The notes beneath the pieces are model-generated. The model saw only the letters and a program-made list of their open reading frames with translations, made no database searches and was not told where the DNA came from. From JARFQW01 sp963842955 (GTDB lineage Bacteria > Pseudomonadota > Gammaproteobacteria > Steroidobacterales > XN24), in contig CAWJIJ010000011.1 in NCBI GenBank assembly GCA_963842955.1, positions 1-64,000 of the forward strand: a stretch of DNA of 64,000 nt. Reading direction: 5' to 3'. This document shows, piece by piece, positions 9,606-19,025 of this stretch; within the stretch, counting starts at the first letter, position 1; each line of letters starts with the position of its first letter. Made by a program: the position numbers and the translations under genes.

Positions 9606-11819
9606 ATGTCGATAGTCCGGGAACTGAAGAGACGTAACGTCTTTCGCGTCGCTGCGCTGTACCTGGTTTCCGGTTGGGTTCTTCTCCAGATCACCGACGT
9701 GCTTGCCGGCGTCCTGGGATTGCCCGAATGGACCCTGCGGCTGGTCGCCTTCCTGCTCCTGCTGGGTTTTCCCCTGGCGCTGGTTTTTTCGTGGGTATTC
9801 GAACTCACCCCGGAAGGCATCAGACGGGAAGTCCAGGTCGATCCAACCGACTCGATCACACCCACCACCGGGCGGAAACTCAAGGTGGCCACCGGCATGC
9901 TCGTGGTCGTTGCGCTTGGCCTGTTCGTGCTGAACCAGTTCGTCCTTCATCAGACAAGCGATCTCGCCGAAGACCGGGTAGCGGAGAGTCAGGGCGCGCC
10001 GCCAACCTCCGGTGCCGTTCCCGATGACGATGGACGGTCCATCGCCGTACTGCCCTTCGTCAACATGAGTGCCGACCCCGACAACGTCTATTTCTCGGAC
10101 GGGCTGTCCGAGGAACTGCTCAATTTTCTTTCGAAAGTCGACGGTCTGCGGGTGGCCGCCCGCACGTCTTCTTTCCAGTTTCGCAATGCCGAGGGCGACA
10201 TCGGCGATATCGGACAGCAGCTCAAGGTCAACACGGTGCTCGAGGGCAGCGTCCGAAAGGCCGGCAATCGGGCCCGGATCACGGCGCAGCTGATCGAGGT
10301 GGAGAGCGGCTATCACCTCTGGTCGGAGACCTATGACCGGGATCTGGACAGCGTCTTCGAGGTCCAGGAAGAAATCGCCCGCGCCATCGTCGACGCCCTC
10401 CAGCTGCCTCTGCTGGGCAGGGGAGCCACGACCCTGGCTGTTGCGAGCACCAGTAACGCAGAGGCCTATGACCTGTACCTCCTGGGCCGCCACCATGCCC
10501 GCGAGACGACGGCTGATGCCTTCGAAAAGGCCATCGACTACTACCAGGAGGCGATACGCGCTGACCCGGATTTTGCCCTCGCCTACAGCGGCCTGGCGGA
10601 CGCTTACGTCTATCTCGCCGATTACGGGGACATTGCAACCTCCGATGCACTGAAGCTGGCGGAGGATGCGGCAGGCAAAGGCATGGAACTGGACCCTGCG
10701 GCCGCCGAGCCGCTGGCCTCCATGGGACTTATTCTGGGGCGCCGCTCACGACACTCCGAGGCCATCAGCTACTTTGACGAGGCCCTGGCGATCAATCCCA
10801 ACTATGTCAGCGCCCTGCTCTGGAAGGGTGACTCGCGGCAGAAGCAGGGAAGGTACCAGGATGGGCTGGCGATGGCCGAGCAGGCCTACCAGCTCGACCC
10901 GTTGTCCGGCTTAACGAGATCGAGGCTGGTCGACTCGCTTGCTGAAGCCGGAAAAGACGAACGGGCCCTTGAACTCGCCCGGGAGATGATCGCCGCGGAC
11001 CCTGACGATCCGTTTCCGTACGAGGAACTCGGCAATTTCTGGCTGGCCCGCGGCGACCTGGACAAGGCAGTGCCTCAATATGCCGCTGCCCACCGCCTGC
11101 GCCCGGATGACACCTATATGGCCTGGCGGCTGGTCCAGACCCATATCCGTCTCGATGACCTGGATTCTGCCGCACAGTGGGTGGATGAAGCACGGCAACG
11201 CGGGCCGGAAGCATCCTACACGCTGCGCGCGCAGGCAGAACTTCTCCGGGCGTCGGGTGACCTGGCGGCGTATCGAGCCTTCGCCGAGCAATGGGCCGAC
11301 ATGAAGCCTGACAGCGAGAACCTGAGGGTCTTCGCCGGGGATGCCCGTTTCATGGCCGGTGATCTCGAAGGCGCGGAGACGGAATTTCGTGAAGCGCTCC
11401 GATTGTCCGGATATGATCCGGCGGGCAGTGGCCTGGAGCTGCCCCAGTGGTACCCCGCAGCCCAACTCGCGGCCGTATTGCGGGCGCGCGGCGAGACCAG
11501 CGAGAGCGACCGCTTGCTTGGCCAGCTGGATCAGCTGCGCGAGGGTCTCGGGCAGGGTCCGGTCGCGCTACTACGGCGGGAAACGATCAGCGCCTACGTG
11601 GCCGCAGTCCGGGAACAGGCCGCCGAGATGGTCGATGCCCTGCGGCGGGCAGGGGACCATGGATTCCGGGGCCACCTGGTACTGGTGAAAAACCCCATCG
11701 CGGCGCCCTATCTGGACGACCCGGCGTTCAAGGAATTGATCGAGCAGATGCGTGTCCAGGAGGCCGCAATGCGCCGGCGGCTGGCGGAGAGTGAGGCAGG
11801 CGGCAAGACGGGGGCCTAG
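9606..11819 (+). CDS. TolB-like / TPR membrane protein
   Basis: The 737-residue product starts with MSIVRELKRRNVFRVAALYL, two membrane helices (~17-35 and ~44-65) and a third (~97-115). A TolB/FlgO-like domain follows (SIAVLPFVNMSADPDNVYFSDGLSEELLN, residues ~142-260, ending near SETYDRDLDSVFEVQEEIARAI). From ~280 to the end are TPR repeats (ADPDFALAYSGLADAYVYL and others). The same architecture recurs as multi-copy families in several gammaproteobacteria, sometimes with an N-terminal kinase or DNA-binding domain in place of the helices. Function is unproven; peptide or protein binding in the periplasm is likely (inference). Confidence 0.85.
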   Translation: MSIVRELKRRNVFRVAALYLVSGWVLLQITDVLAGVLGLPEWTLRLVAFLLLLGFPLALVFSWVFELTPEGIRREVQVDPTDSITPTTGRKLKVATGMLVVVALGLFVLNQFVLHQTSDLAEDRVAESQGAPPTSGAVPDDDGRSIAVLPFVNMSADPDNVYFSDGLSEELLNFLSKVDGLRVAARTSSFQFRNAEGDIGDIGQQLKVNTVLEGSVRKAGNRARITAQLIEVESGYHLWSETYDRDLDSVFEVQEEIARAIVDALQLPLLGRGATTLAVASTSNAEAYDLYLLGRHHARETTADAFEKAIDYYQEAIRADPDFALAYSGLADAYVYLADYGDIATSDALKLAEDAAGKGMELDPAAAEPLASMGLILGRRSRHSEAISYFDEALAINPNYVSALLWKGDSRQKQGRYQDGLAMAEQAYQLDPLSGLTRSRLVDSLAEAGKDERALELAREMIAADPDDPFPYEELGNFWLARGDLDKAVPQYAAAHRLRPDDTYMAWRLVQTHIRLDDLDSAAQWVDEARQRGPEASYTLRAQAELLRASGDLAAYRAFAEQWADMKPDSENLRVFAGDARFMAGDLEGAETEFREALRLSGYDPAGSGLELPQWYPAAQLAAVLRARGETSESDRLLGQLDQLREGLGQGPVALLRRETISAYVAAVREQAAEMVDALRRAGDHGFRGHLVLVKNPIAAPYLDDPAFKELIEQMRVQEAAMRRRLAESEAGGKTGA

Positions 11820-12038
11820 GAGCCCTAGGCGGTTCCAGGTCACGGCCTTGCAAGCCAATCCCTCGAGGCAGGAAATTCTGCCGATGGGCCAGCCAGCCAC
11901 CGGAAGCAGATGTTCGAGCCCTGACCGCAGACTCAGGGGTCACGACAGGGAGTTCCTTCTCCCGGCCGGCACCACAGCAATCAGCTAACGCTCGTGAACG
12001 CAGACCTCCGGACTCGCGCGCGCCTGCTTCGGCGCGAT

Positions 12039-12437
12039 CTATGCGTGGTTTCGAATCTTGGCGGATCGACCCGTTTGTTCGGGGCTTGGTGGCTCGCTGC
12101 TGTACGAGGTGTCGCCGGCTTTCACGGTGATGACGTAGGAATAGTCTGCGACCTGAGTTGTCACGTCGTCCTTCAGCTTGATTTTGCCCTTCTTGACGGC
12201 CACATCGCTAAACGGATCTTTCGGGGCCGGCCCATCCTTCGCTGGCGGATTCGAGAACGTCTGGCCGTCGATTTCGATACTCTCGAACGTGAAATCCGGG
12301 GAGTGCTTGGACTGTTTCCATTCGACCTTGTGCTTCTTCTGTTTCTTGAAGGTCAGCTCCAGCGGAGTGATGACGACCGGAGGATCGGCGGTTGTGTCCA
12401 GGGTAACGTGGATCTTGTGGGGCTTTTTTTCGGACAT
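12039..12437 (-). CDS. Small lysine-rich protein of unknown function
   Basis: This gene encodes 132 residues from ATG 12437 (MSEKKPHKIHVTLDTT). No signal peptide or membrane segment is seen. The sequence alternates strand-like stretches (IHVTLDTT, PVVITPLELTF, YSYVITVKAG) with lysine-rich turns (KKQKKHKVEWKQ), as in an immunoglobulin-like beta sandwich, but I cannot place it in a family. The frame is open upstream of the chosen ATG; the upstream part reads as non-coding. It lies between the TolB/TPR gene and the second TIR-TPR gene, with gaps of ~220 and ~270 bp. Confidence 0.6.
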   Translation of the reverse strand: MSEKKPHKIHVTLDTTADPPVVITPLELTFKKQKKHKVEWKQSKHSPDFTFESIEIDGQTFSNPPAKDGPAPKDPFSDVAVKKGKIKLKDDVTTQVADYSYVITVKAGDTSYSSEPPSPEQTGRSAKIRNHA

Positions 12438-12707
12438 GAAGGAGGTCCTCTGGTGGAGCCAAATCCTGAGCAGCCTTTGAAGCCGGCGGGTCGAGCCTCG
12501 GCACGAGTGAAAGCAGAATATAGCAAGGGCCAAGGGAAGCTGCCCATTGATTTCAGCCACCGGTGAGCGACCGCAGAACAGGCGGCGTTGTCCGTGCCTC
12601 CACAGCATCCGGCCGCGAGGGCCTGATCCGGAAAAGGGGCTTACGCAGAACCGCTGGAACCGGATTCCGTTCCGGGTTGTTTTAGTCCCCTCAGCAGCTT
12701 CATCGGG

Positions 12708-14858
12708 CTACTCAAGCTCACCGTCTCGCGACCTCGCCAACAGCGCCAGAAAGTCGGACTGACGGTATCCGGTCGCAAGCAGCCGCTCCACGTCGGGACG
12801 CACCGCTTCGTCTTCCCCTAGCGCAATTCGCGCCGTCGCCCAGGGGTCCAGTACCGTTGGATCCAGGGAGCCCTCGACCAGCCCGGCCAGCCGCTCCCGG
12901 GTAGCGGCGAACAGTGTCATGGCCTCATCGGCCTGGCCGCCGCCAGTGAGGATCCGACCCAGGATCAGTTCCGCACGGGCCAGGTTAATCCGGGCGCGCA
13001 CGTTGCCGGGATCGCTGTTTGCCTGATCCAGATATACGTCGAGACCCTGGCGGCCCTCGGCACGGGCTTCGGGAAACCGGCCCAGCTCGGCAAGAGTCTC
13101 GGCCAGGGACATGCGGGCGGCGGCCAGAGACCTCTGGTTCACGGCACTGGCAGGATCCTTGATCACCAGTTCCTCGAGAAGACCCCTGGCCTCCTCATCG
13201 AGGGACAGGGCGGAGGCGAGATCACCGTCGAGTCGTGCCTGTCGACCACGCCGCGTGAGCGTGCGCGCCAGGAAGGCCTGCCAGACGGCATTGTCGGGAT
13301 CGAGGGGAACGAGCGCACGGCCCAGGACGATGGCGCGCTCGGTGTGCGCCACCGCACCCTGGCCGTCTCCGAGAAGATCCGAGATCTCGGCCATGTGATT
13401 CTCGCTCATCGCAAGATAGTGCCGCCACAGGCTGTGCGTCGGGTCCGCCTCGTGAAGCGCCCGCTTGATGGAAAGATCCTGCTCGTAGTGAGCCCGGGCA
13501 GATTCGAGCTCTCCCAGGCGCAATTCCACGCGTCCCAGGGTGTTGTGGGCGAAGCCGACCTCGGCACGGGCGTCCGCGTCATCGGGCGTGATCGCGTAAA
13601 CCTGCTCCTGGAGATTCAGCACCGTCTGGTAATGACCCCGCGCCGCGGCAAGTTCGCCCCGGTTCTCGAGGACCTGGGCGATGTTGTTGTGGGCTCCGGA
13701 CTTGGCGTAGAGGCTGTCCACTCCGTCCGGGTCGAGCTCCATTGCCCTGTCGGCCGCAGCCAGCGACAGCTCGAAGTGTTCCAGCGCGTCGTCCATGCGG
13801 CCCTGCTCCCAGTAGGCGAAACCGAGCCACAGTTCGCTGTCGGACAGCTGACGCTGCCAGTTCGCGTTGTCAGGCTCGCGGGCCGCCAGCCGGCGCGCCT
13901 GCTGCACGGACTGCGTGAACGCGCGCACGGCCTCGTCCACGTCAGCGCGGTCCACCGCGGTTTCGCCAATCAGGGTCATGGCGTCGGCCCGCTGAGCCAG
14001 CGTCCGGTTGGTGAGCTCCTCTTCGTCGAGGGACTCGAAATAGTCCAGCGCCTCGCCGCCAACCGCATCGAACATGTCCAGCCGGCCCACGGCCCGCAGG
14101 TTGTCGGTCAGATCTCCCAGCATGAAGCCGACGAGGTCTTCGGCGCGCTCCCGGTTCCGGTCTGCGTCCTCACGGGCCGTCATCGCGGTGATCGCCAGGT
14201 AGCCGGTGAGCAGCATTCCGGCCACAGAGGCCGCGCTCAGGCCGGCGAGGCGCCGGTTGCGGCGCTGGTGCTCCCGCTGGGCCAGGGCGTCGTAGTCGAT
14301 GCCCAGCAAACCGGCGCGCAGCTTCAGGCGGGCCCGCCACTTGCCGTCGCCGCCGGAACGCACGTCGGCGGCCGCCGGCTCCACGATTTCGTCGGTCAGT
14401 TCGCCGTCCGCTCCGAGCCGGTGACGCAGGGCCGGTGGAAAACACTGGTCCGGTCCGTCTCCGGCATCCGGATTGCCGTCGACGATCAGGGCAAAGATCC
14501 GCCCTGCACGCCCCAGTCGCTTGAAGGTCAGGATCTCCTCGTTGACCCAGCGGGAGCGAGCGGCGGATGGCGAACAGATGACCACGAGTGACGCGGAGTC
14601 CTCCAGAGCCGCCTGGATGTGGTCCCCCAGTTCCGCGCTGGCGGCGAGCTCGTCCCGGTCCCGAAAGATGGGTGCAAGCCGCGGCGGCACCGGGCCCATG
14701 GAGGTTTCGCGGCCGACGAGCCGTTTCGGAATGCGCCAGGTCTCCAGCATGCGGACCAGCCAGAGGGCCCATTTCGTATCGGCGTGGCTGTAGCTGACGA
14801 AGGCGCGATACCGCAGCTCGGCGGGCTCCTGGCCCGGCATCGGTTCAGTCACCGGCAT
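12708..14858 (-). CDS. TIR domain - transmembrane - TPR repeat protein (copy 2)
   Basis: The 716-residue paralogue of the 2854-5115 gene has the same order: a TIR domain at ~17-150 (RAFVSYSHADTKW, SRWVNEEILTFKRLGRAGRI), a membrane helix near 211-233 (GLSAASVAGMLLTGYLAITA), then TPR-like repeats to the end. The TIR parts of the two copies are strongly alike, whereas the TPR parts have diverged, which suggests conserved output but different inputs (inference). ATG 14858 was chosen because it lies just before the TIR domain and follows GGTGGA; the frame is open for another 50 codons upstream without recognisable protein. Confidence 0.85.
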   Translation of the reverse strand: MPVTEPMPGQEPAELRYRAFVSYSHADTKWALWLVRMLETWRIPKRLVGRETSMGPVPPRLAPIFRDRDELAASAELGDHIQAALEDSASLVVICSPSAARSRWVNEEILTFKRLGRAGRIFALIVDGNPDAGDGPDQCFPPALRHRLGADGELTDEIVEPAAADVRSGGDGKWRARLKLRAGLLGIDYDALAQREHQRRNRRLAGLSAASVAGMLLTGYLAITAMTAREDADRNRERAEDLVGFMLGDLTDNLRAVGRLDMFDAVGGEALDYFESLDEEELTNRTLAQRADAMTLIGETAVDRADVDEAVRAFTQSVQQARRLAAREPDNANWQRQLSDSELWLGFAYWEQGRMDDALEHFELSLAAADRAMELDPDGVDSLYAKSGAHNNIAQVLENRGELAAARGHYQTVLNLQEQVYAITPDDADARAEVGFAHNTLGRVELRLGELESARAHYEQDLSIKRALHEADPTHSLWRHYLAMSENHMAEISDLLGDGQGAVAHTERAIVLGRALVPLDPDNAVWQAFLARTLTRRGRQARLDGDLASALSLDEEARGLLEELVIKDPASAVNQRSLAAARMSLAETLAELGRFPEARAEGRQGLDVYLDQANSDPGNVRARINLARAELILGRILTGGGQADEAMTLFAATRERLAGLVEGSLDPTVLDPWATARIALGEDEAVRPDVERLLATGYRQSDFLALLARSRDGELE

Positions 14859-15136
14859 TGATCCACCGTGACCGCCCGCGTGCACGAACGGGGAGCCGGG
14901 GCCGATCCCGCCCGGTCGTCCGCTGCCGGATTGAATACTGCGCCAAACCGATGTACCCCGCCTCCGCTCAACGCTCTTGATCATAAGTGGCGCGGAGACC
15001 CGGCTCAACGCCGACCCGCACAGCCCAGGGGCGGAGCACCTGCCGACACACGACGAAGGATTCCCTGCGCGCGATACCCCGGCAGCCGCCGGATGCCGCT
15101 ACACTCTGGCCCAATGTCCATTGCGAGGGTCTGGTT

Positions 15137-16111
15137 ATGAGGTTTTTTCTTACGCTGTGTGCCGTTGTGGGGGTTCTGCTTGGCGCTTTCGTGCCCGCGC
15201 CGGCCGCCGCCGAGAACCCGGACGGCCAGAAGGCCGTGCTCGTCACCGGCGCCAGTTCCGGCATCGGCCGCAAGGTCACGGAGGTGCTCGCCGAGCGGGG
15301 ACACTTCGTTTACGCCGGCGCGCGCAAGGATGCGGACCTCGCGGAACTGGACAAGATCCCCAACGTGAAATCGGTTCGCCTCGACGTTACCGAACAGGCC
15401 GACATCGATGCGGCGGTGGCCATGATCCGGAAGGAAGACCGTGGTCTCTACGGGATCGTCAACAACGCCGGTGTGGGCGTCTTCCGCCCGATGAATGAGA
15501 CCCCGGAAAAAGACATCGACTTCGTCTTCGACGTCAACGTCTATGGGCCGTACCGGATCAACAAGGCGTTTACGCCCATGCTTGTCGAATCCGGCGGTCG
15601 CACCACCACTATCGGATCGATCTCGGGCTTTATTTCCGGCCCGAACTTCGGCACCTACAGCATGAGCAAGTTCGCCGTGGAAGCCTACACCGACGCTCTG
15701 GCCGAAGAAATGGCGGACTCCGGTGTCCACGTGAGCGTCGTCGAGCCGGGCAGCTACAAGTCGCGGATACGCGAGAAGGTGACGATGCACGCCCTCGGCA
15801 AGGGCTATCGCCCGGCGGAAGCCGCCTCTGAGGAAGAGGAACAACAGCTGGCCCAGGCGGCGGCTCGCAATGACGCCCTGAAGGAACCTGACGAGGTGGC
15901 CGATGCGGTCGTTCATGCCCTGTTCGCCGAGAACCCCAAGCGCCGCTACATGGTCGCACCCGACGAAGAGCAGGCTGAGATCACGATCCGGACAGCGCTC
16001 AGCCGGGTCGTGCAGCTCAATGCCGACCAGCCCTACGAATACAGCCGAGATGAGCTGGTGGCGCTTCTGGATTCGCTGCTGGCCGGAGAAACCGAAGACG
16101 CAGCGGAATAG
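15137..16111 (+). CDS. Exported short-chain dehydrogenase/reductase
   Basis: The 324-residue product begins with a signal peptide or anchor (MRFFLTLCAVVGVLLGAFVPAPAAAE) followed by a classical SDR fold. The nucleotide-binding motif is TGASSGIG, the structural motif NNAG, the catalytic serine lies in GSISG, and the Tyr-Lys pair in YSMSK. SDRs are NAD(P)H enzymes and are normally cytoplasmic, so an N-terminal export signal is unusual; it may instead be a membrane anchor with the enzyme facing inward. ATG 15137 is supported by GAGGG upstream. The C-terminal ~70 residues extend past the usual fold. The substrate is unknown. Confidence 0.85.
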   Translation: MRFFLTLCAVVGVLLGAFVPAPAAAENPDGQKAVLVTGASSGIGRKVTEVLAERGHFVYAGARKDADLAELDKIPNVKSVRLDVTEQADIDAAVAMIRKEDRGLYGIVNNAGVGVFRPMNETPEKDIDFVFDVNVYGPYRINKAFTPMLVESGGRTTTIGSISGFISGPNFGTYSMSKFAVEAYTDALAEEMADSGVHVSVVEPGSYKSRIREKVTMHALGKGYRPAEAASEEEEQQLAQAAARNDALKEPDEVADAVVHALFAENPKRRYMVAPDEEQAEITIRTALSRVVQLNADQPYEYSRDELVALLDSLLAGETEDAAE

Positions 16112-16238
16112 TCGGAAAACGCTCCGGGGCTGGTTTCCCGCGTTTGCAGCAGCGACGCGGCCATCCTGGTTCGGTCCGGACGGCGTCGCCGGGTCCGGCG
16201 GATTTCAGGAGGCACACCCGAGCCGGTAGACTGGTTTT

Positions 16239-16691
16239 ATGATGTCCGGAGTCGAGATCGAATGGCCCCTGGTGTGGCACAACCTCACGCATCTCCTCAT
16301 CGCGTGGGTCCTGGCGTTGCCGGTGGCGTTCGACCGGGAGCAATCCAGCCGGGGGGCCGGCCTGCGCACATTTCCGCTGGTCGCCGTGGCCGCCTGTGGC
16401 TATACCCTGGTCGGCATTTCCGTGCTGGATTCCACGGGCGCGGAGGCGCGGGTCGTCCAGGGCCTGATAACGGGCATCGGCTTTATCGGCGGCGGCGCCA
16501 TTCTGAAGGGCGGCGGAACGGTTCACGGCACGGCCACCGCCGCCAGCATCTGGAATACCGGGCTCATCGGCATGGCCGTGGCGTTCGGCCGCTTCGAGAT
16601 CGCCCTCCTGATTTCGCTGATCAACTTCGTCACGCTGCGCTACGTCCGCGTCTTCAAGGAAGACGCGGACGAGCACGTGCCGGACGGGTAG
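16239..16691 (+). CDS. MgtC/SapB-family membrane protein
   Basis: This 150-residue protein has four membrane segments. The motif FDREQSSRGAGLRT after the first helix and GLITGIGFIGGGAILKGG later are diagnostic of the MgtC/SapB family. Members are associated with magnesium homeostasis or virulence in some species, but their biochemical activity is debated. This is the short form without the C-terminal cytoplasmic domain of Salmonella MgtC. It lies 127 bp downstream of the SDR gene on the same strand. Confidence 0.85.
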   Translation: MMSGVEIEWPLVWHNLTHLLIAWVLALPVAFDREQSSRGAGLRTFPLVAVAACGYTLVGISVLDSTGAEARVVQGLITGIGFIGGGAILKGGGTVHGTATAASIWNTGLIGMAVAFGRFEIALLISLINFVTLRYVRVFKEDADEHVPDG

Positions 16692-16772
16692 CGCGCGCCC
16701 CTGCAGACGCCCTATCCTCTCGCTTGCGGGAATACAGATCTCATACGAAGGCCGCCGGCTGCCCGCCGTGTG

Positions 16773-18665
16773 TCAGTTGACGGTTCGGCCGACAACGTCG
16801 ACAACGAGCCGGAATGGCCGACGAGCCGTGAGGCAAATCTTCATCGGAACGTCGATGGCCTCCTGGGCGGACAGCAGCCCGTCCGAGTAGTCGGTCTGAC
16901 CGCCAGACAGGGCCTGGACCTCGGAGACTGAGAACAATCCGTCACTGCCGGGCATACCGCCAATGCGCAGATCACTGACGCGTACCGGCTCTTCGAGCAG
17001 GTACGGAATGCCGCCGTCGTCCGGGTCCGGCCGGGTCACGAGGCCGCCCCCCTGCCGATCGTCGTAGTTCGGCACGAGCCATAGCGGCCGCCAGTCATCC
17101 GCGCGCGTCGACCGGTACCACATGTCATAGCTGTCGTTGTTATCGGCCTCCACGATCAGCCCCTCGATCTCCGCCCTTTCGTGCAAGTGAATCTCAATGT
17201 AGCGTTCCCGGCCATCTCTGGCATTCCACCAGACCGCGCCCTGGTCCCATTGCCGGCCCCTGCCCAGGAACACGCCATCGACGACAGTGTCTGGCGATAC
17301 GATCTGGCCGCTTCCCCAGCCATCCTCGAAGAACGGGGCGCCTGAAAGAGTGACTCCGGCGTTCAAGAGTGCATTCCGCCGTCCCCGGGAAACCGGAGCA
17401 ATATCTCCCTCATAGTGCTCGCCGTGGTCATCGATCATGGCGTTGTCATGACTCAGCTCGCGAATTACGAGCTGAAGCTCGGCCAGGCCAGTCCGACTTA
17501 CATTTTTCAGTCGAGAATCGAAGGAAAATGTGCCCACAGACCCAGCCGGACAGCCGGCCGTACCGGCGTCGAAACGATAGGTCCGGGAGTCTGGATCGAA
17601 CGCTACGTACCCATTGACGTCCGCGGGTTCCTCCACATTAAAGATTTCAGGGTTCAATTCGGGAGAAAGATACATGGAGTAGGAGCTGTGATATCCGCCA
17701 GCCACGACAACGAGCTGGTGGCGATTGACCGGGAAGAAGTCGTCAATGTGCTGATAGTAGGTCACCGCGCGTTGGTAGCGATTCTCTCCCTGGAGCATGG
17801 CCTTGTAGTCACTCTCCAGCATTGCCGTTCCGGTATCCCGGTCGCCAATGGCATAAACCACATCCCTGAGTGGATAAGTCGCGAGGATGAGCGTTCTGCC
17901 CGCCCTCGCCATGTACTCGTTCAGATTATTCAGCCCGTGCTTGTAGTTGTCGTACCCGGGGTAGGCGGCCTCGTCCGGAACAATCCAGCGCTCGTTTGCA
18001 AAGTCCCTCCGGTATTCATTCAGGTACAGGTACGTGGATGGCGAAACCACGATGTATCTGAAGACCAGTTCCGGGAACTGGTCGCTGATCTGTGTCCCGG
18101 CGGAGTATCGGCTGAGGTGCTGACCGCCGGCGGAGAAGCCCATTACAACGACGGTTCGCAGATTCGGGAACAAGCCGCTATCGGCGACGTGGGAGATGAT
18201 CCGGTCACCCAGATCGTAGGACCCTACTCCTGATAAAACGACCCTGCTCCCGTCGGCGCGATAGGCAAACGCGTCATAGCCGTCTTTCCACCGCCAATAG
18301 CCGTCCCAGAAGATTTTCCGGGTCTCAGACGTGCAGCTCATCTGGACGAAATTGGGGCCGATAATCAGCGTGTCGGATTCATGACCGCCGGCGGACTGTT
18401 TGGCCGAAATCAGGGTGCTGACCTGGTAGCTGCCCTGCCCGCAGGTGGATATCCCGTGCACCGAGTAGACAAGGTGCTCGATCTCGTCGTTGGCTGCGTA
18501 GGGGTCGTAGTTCGCGTAAAACGGAAACCGGTAGGTCTCACCCTCGTAGGGAACGTCGAACTCGTAGTATCGGACTGATTCCGCTGCGGCGGCGACCACC
18601 CAGCAGGATATCAGCGTAAGGAAAAAAACGCCCATCACGAGCGGGCGGAACTGAAGACGCCTCAT
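16773..18665 (-). CDS. Exported alpha/beta hydrolase with split GCP/VCL domain and inserted discoidin-like domain
   Basis: The 630-residue product starts at ATG 18665, which has GGGGAGG at proper spacing; an ATG six bases upstream does not. After the signal peptide comes an alpha/beta hydrolase (to ~345) with nucleophile motif GFSAGG and a candidate catalytic His in GGYHSS. Residues ~349-426 are the first half of the unnamed domain shared by four proteins here (GYVAFDP, AGCPAGSVGTFSFDSRLKN). Residues ~427-590 resemble an F5/8 type C (discoidin) domain (YIEIHLHERAEIEGLIVEA, SVSEVQAL). The second half of the shared domain closes the protein (DYSDGLL, VPMKICL, FRLVVDVVG). The substrate is unknown; polysaccharide or polyester breakdown outside the cell is inference. 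Confidence 0.8.
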   Translation of the reverse strand: MRRLQFRPLVMGVFFLTLISCWVVAAAAESVRYYEFDVPYEGETYRFPFYANYDPYAANDEIEHLVYSVHGISTCGQGSYQVSTLISAKQSAGGHESDTLIIGPNFVQMSCTSETRKIFWDGYWRWKDGYDAFAYRADGSRVVLSGVGSYDLGDRIISHVADSGLFPNLRTVVVMGFSAGGQHLSRYSAGTQISDQFPELVFRYIVVSPSTYLYLNEYRRDFANERWIVPDEAAYPGYDNYKHGLNNLNEYMARAGRTLILATYPLRDVVYAIGDRDTGTAMLESDYKAMLQGENRYQRAVTYYQHIDDFFPVNRHQLVVVAGGYHSSYSMYLSPELNPEIFNVEEPADVNGYVAFDPDSRTYRFDAGTAGCPAGSVGTFSFDSRLKNVSRTGLAELQLVIRELSHDNAMIDDHGEHYEGDIAPVSRGRRNALLNAGVTLSGAPFFEDGWGSGQIVSPDTVVDGVFLGRGRQWDQGAVWWNARDGRERYIEIHLHERAEIEGLIVEADNNDSYDMWYRSTRADDWRPLWLVPNYDDRQGGGLVTRPDPDDGGIPYLLEEPVRVSDLRIGGMPGSDGLFSVSEVQALSGGQTDYSDGLLSAQEAIDVPMKICLTARRPFRLVVDVVGRTVN

Positions 18666-19025
18666 GATCATGCCTCCCCGTAATTCAGCGGGAGGGGTCC
18701 ACCCGATCCAGAGTCGGGCGCCGGCGCGGAGCTACCCGGCCAGCGATGGCTCGGTCTCCGTGGGATCAGACAGATCCCTCGTAGAAGTATGGCCCCTGCC
18801 CATCCCATTAGCCAGTGCCTGAAAGGTCGTATAGGCCCGCCCGCGTCCGGCACCCGAGTTGAGGTGATATGAACCCGGGGAGGAAACCTTCTTAAGGCTG
18901 ATTTTCTCCAAGCCCTGAGCTGGCTTCGAGCGTCCGGCGCACACGCGGGATGAATCAACAAGCGCCCTGCGCTCAACCCGAATTTAGCTACTCTTTGGGT
19001 ATATCGGCTTTCATGGAGCACTTCC

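Noticed and set aside
12001..12566. Plus-strand frame opposite the small lysine-rich gene
   Set aside because: The minus-strand frame has a natural start and plausible composition; the plus frame reads as an antisense shadow.
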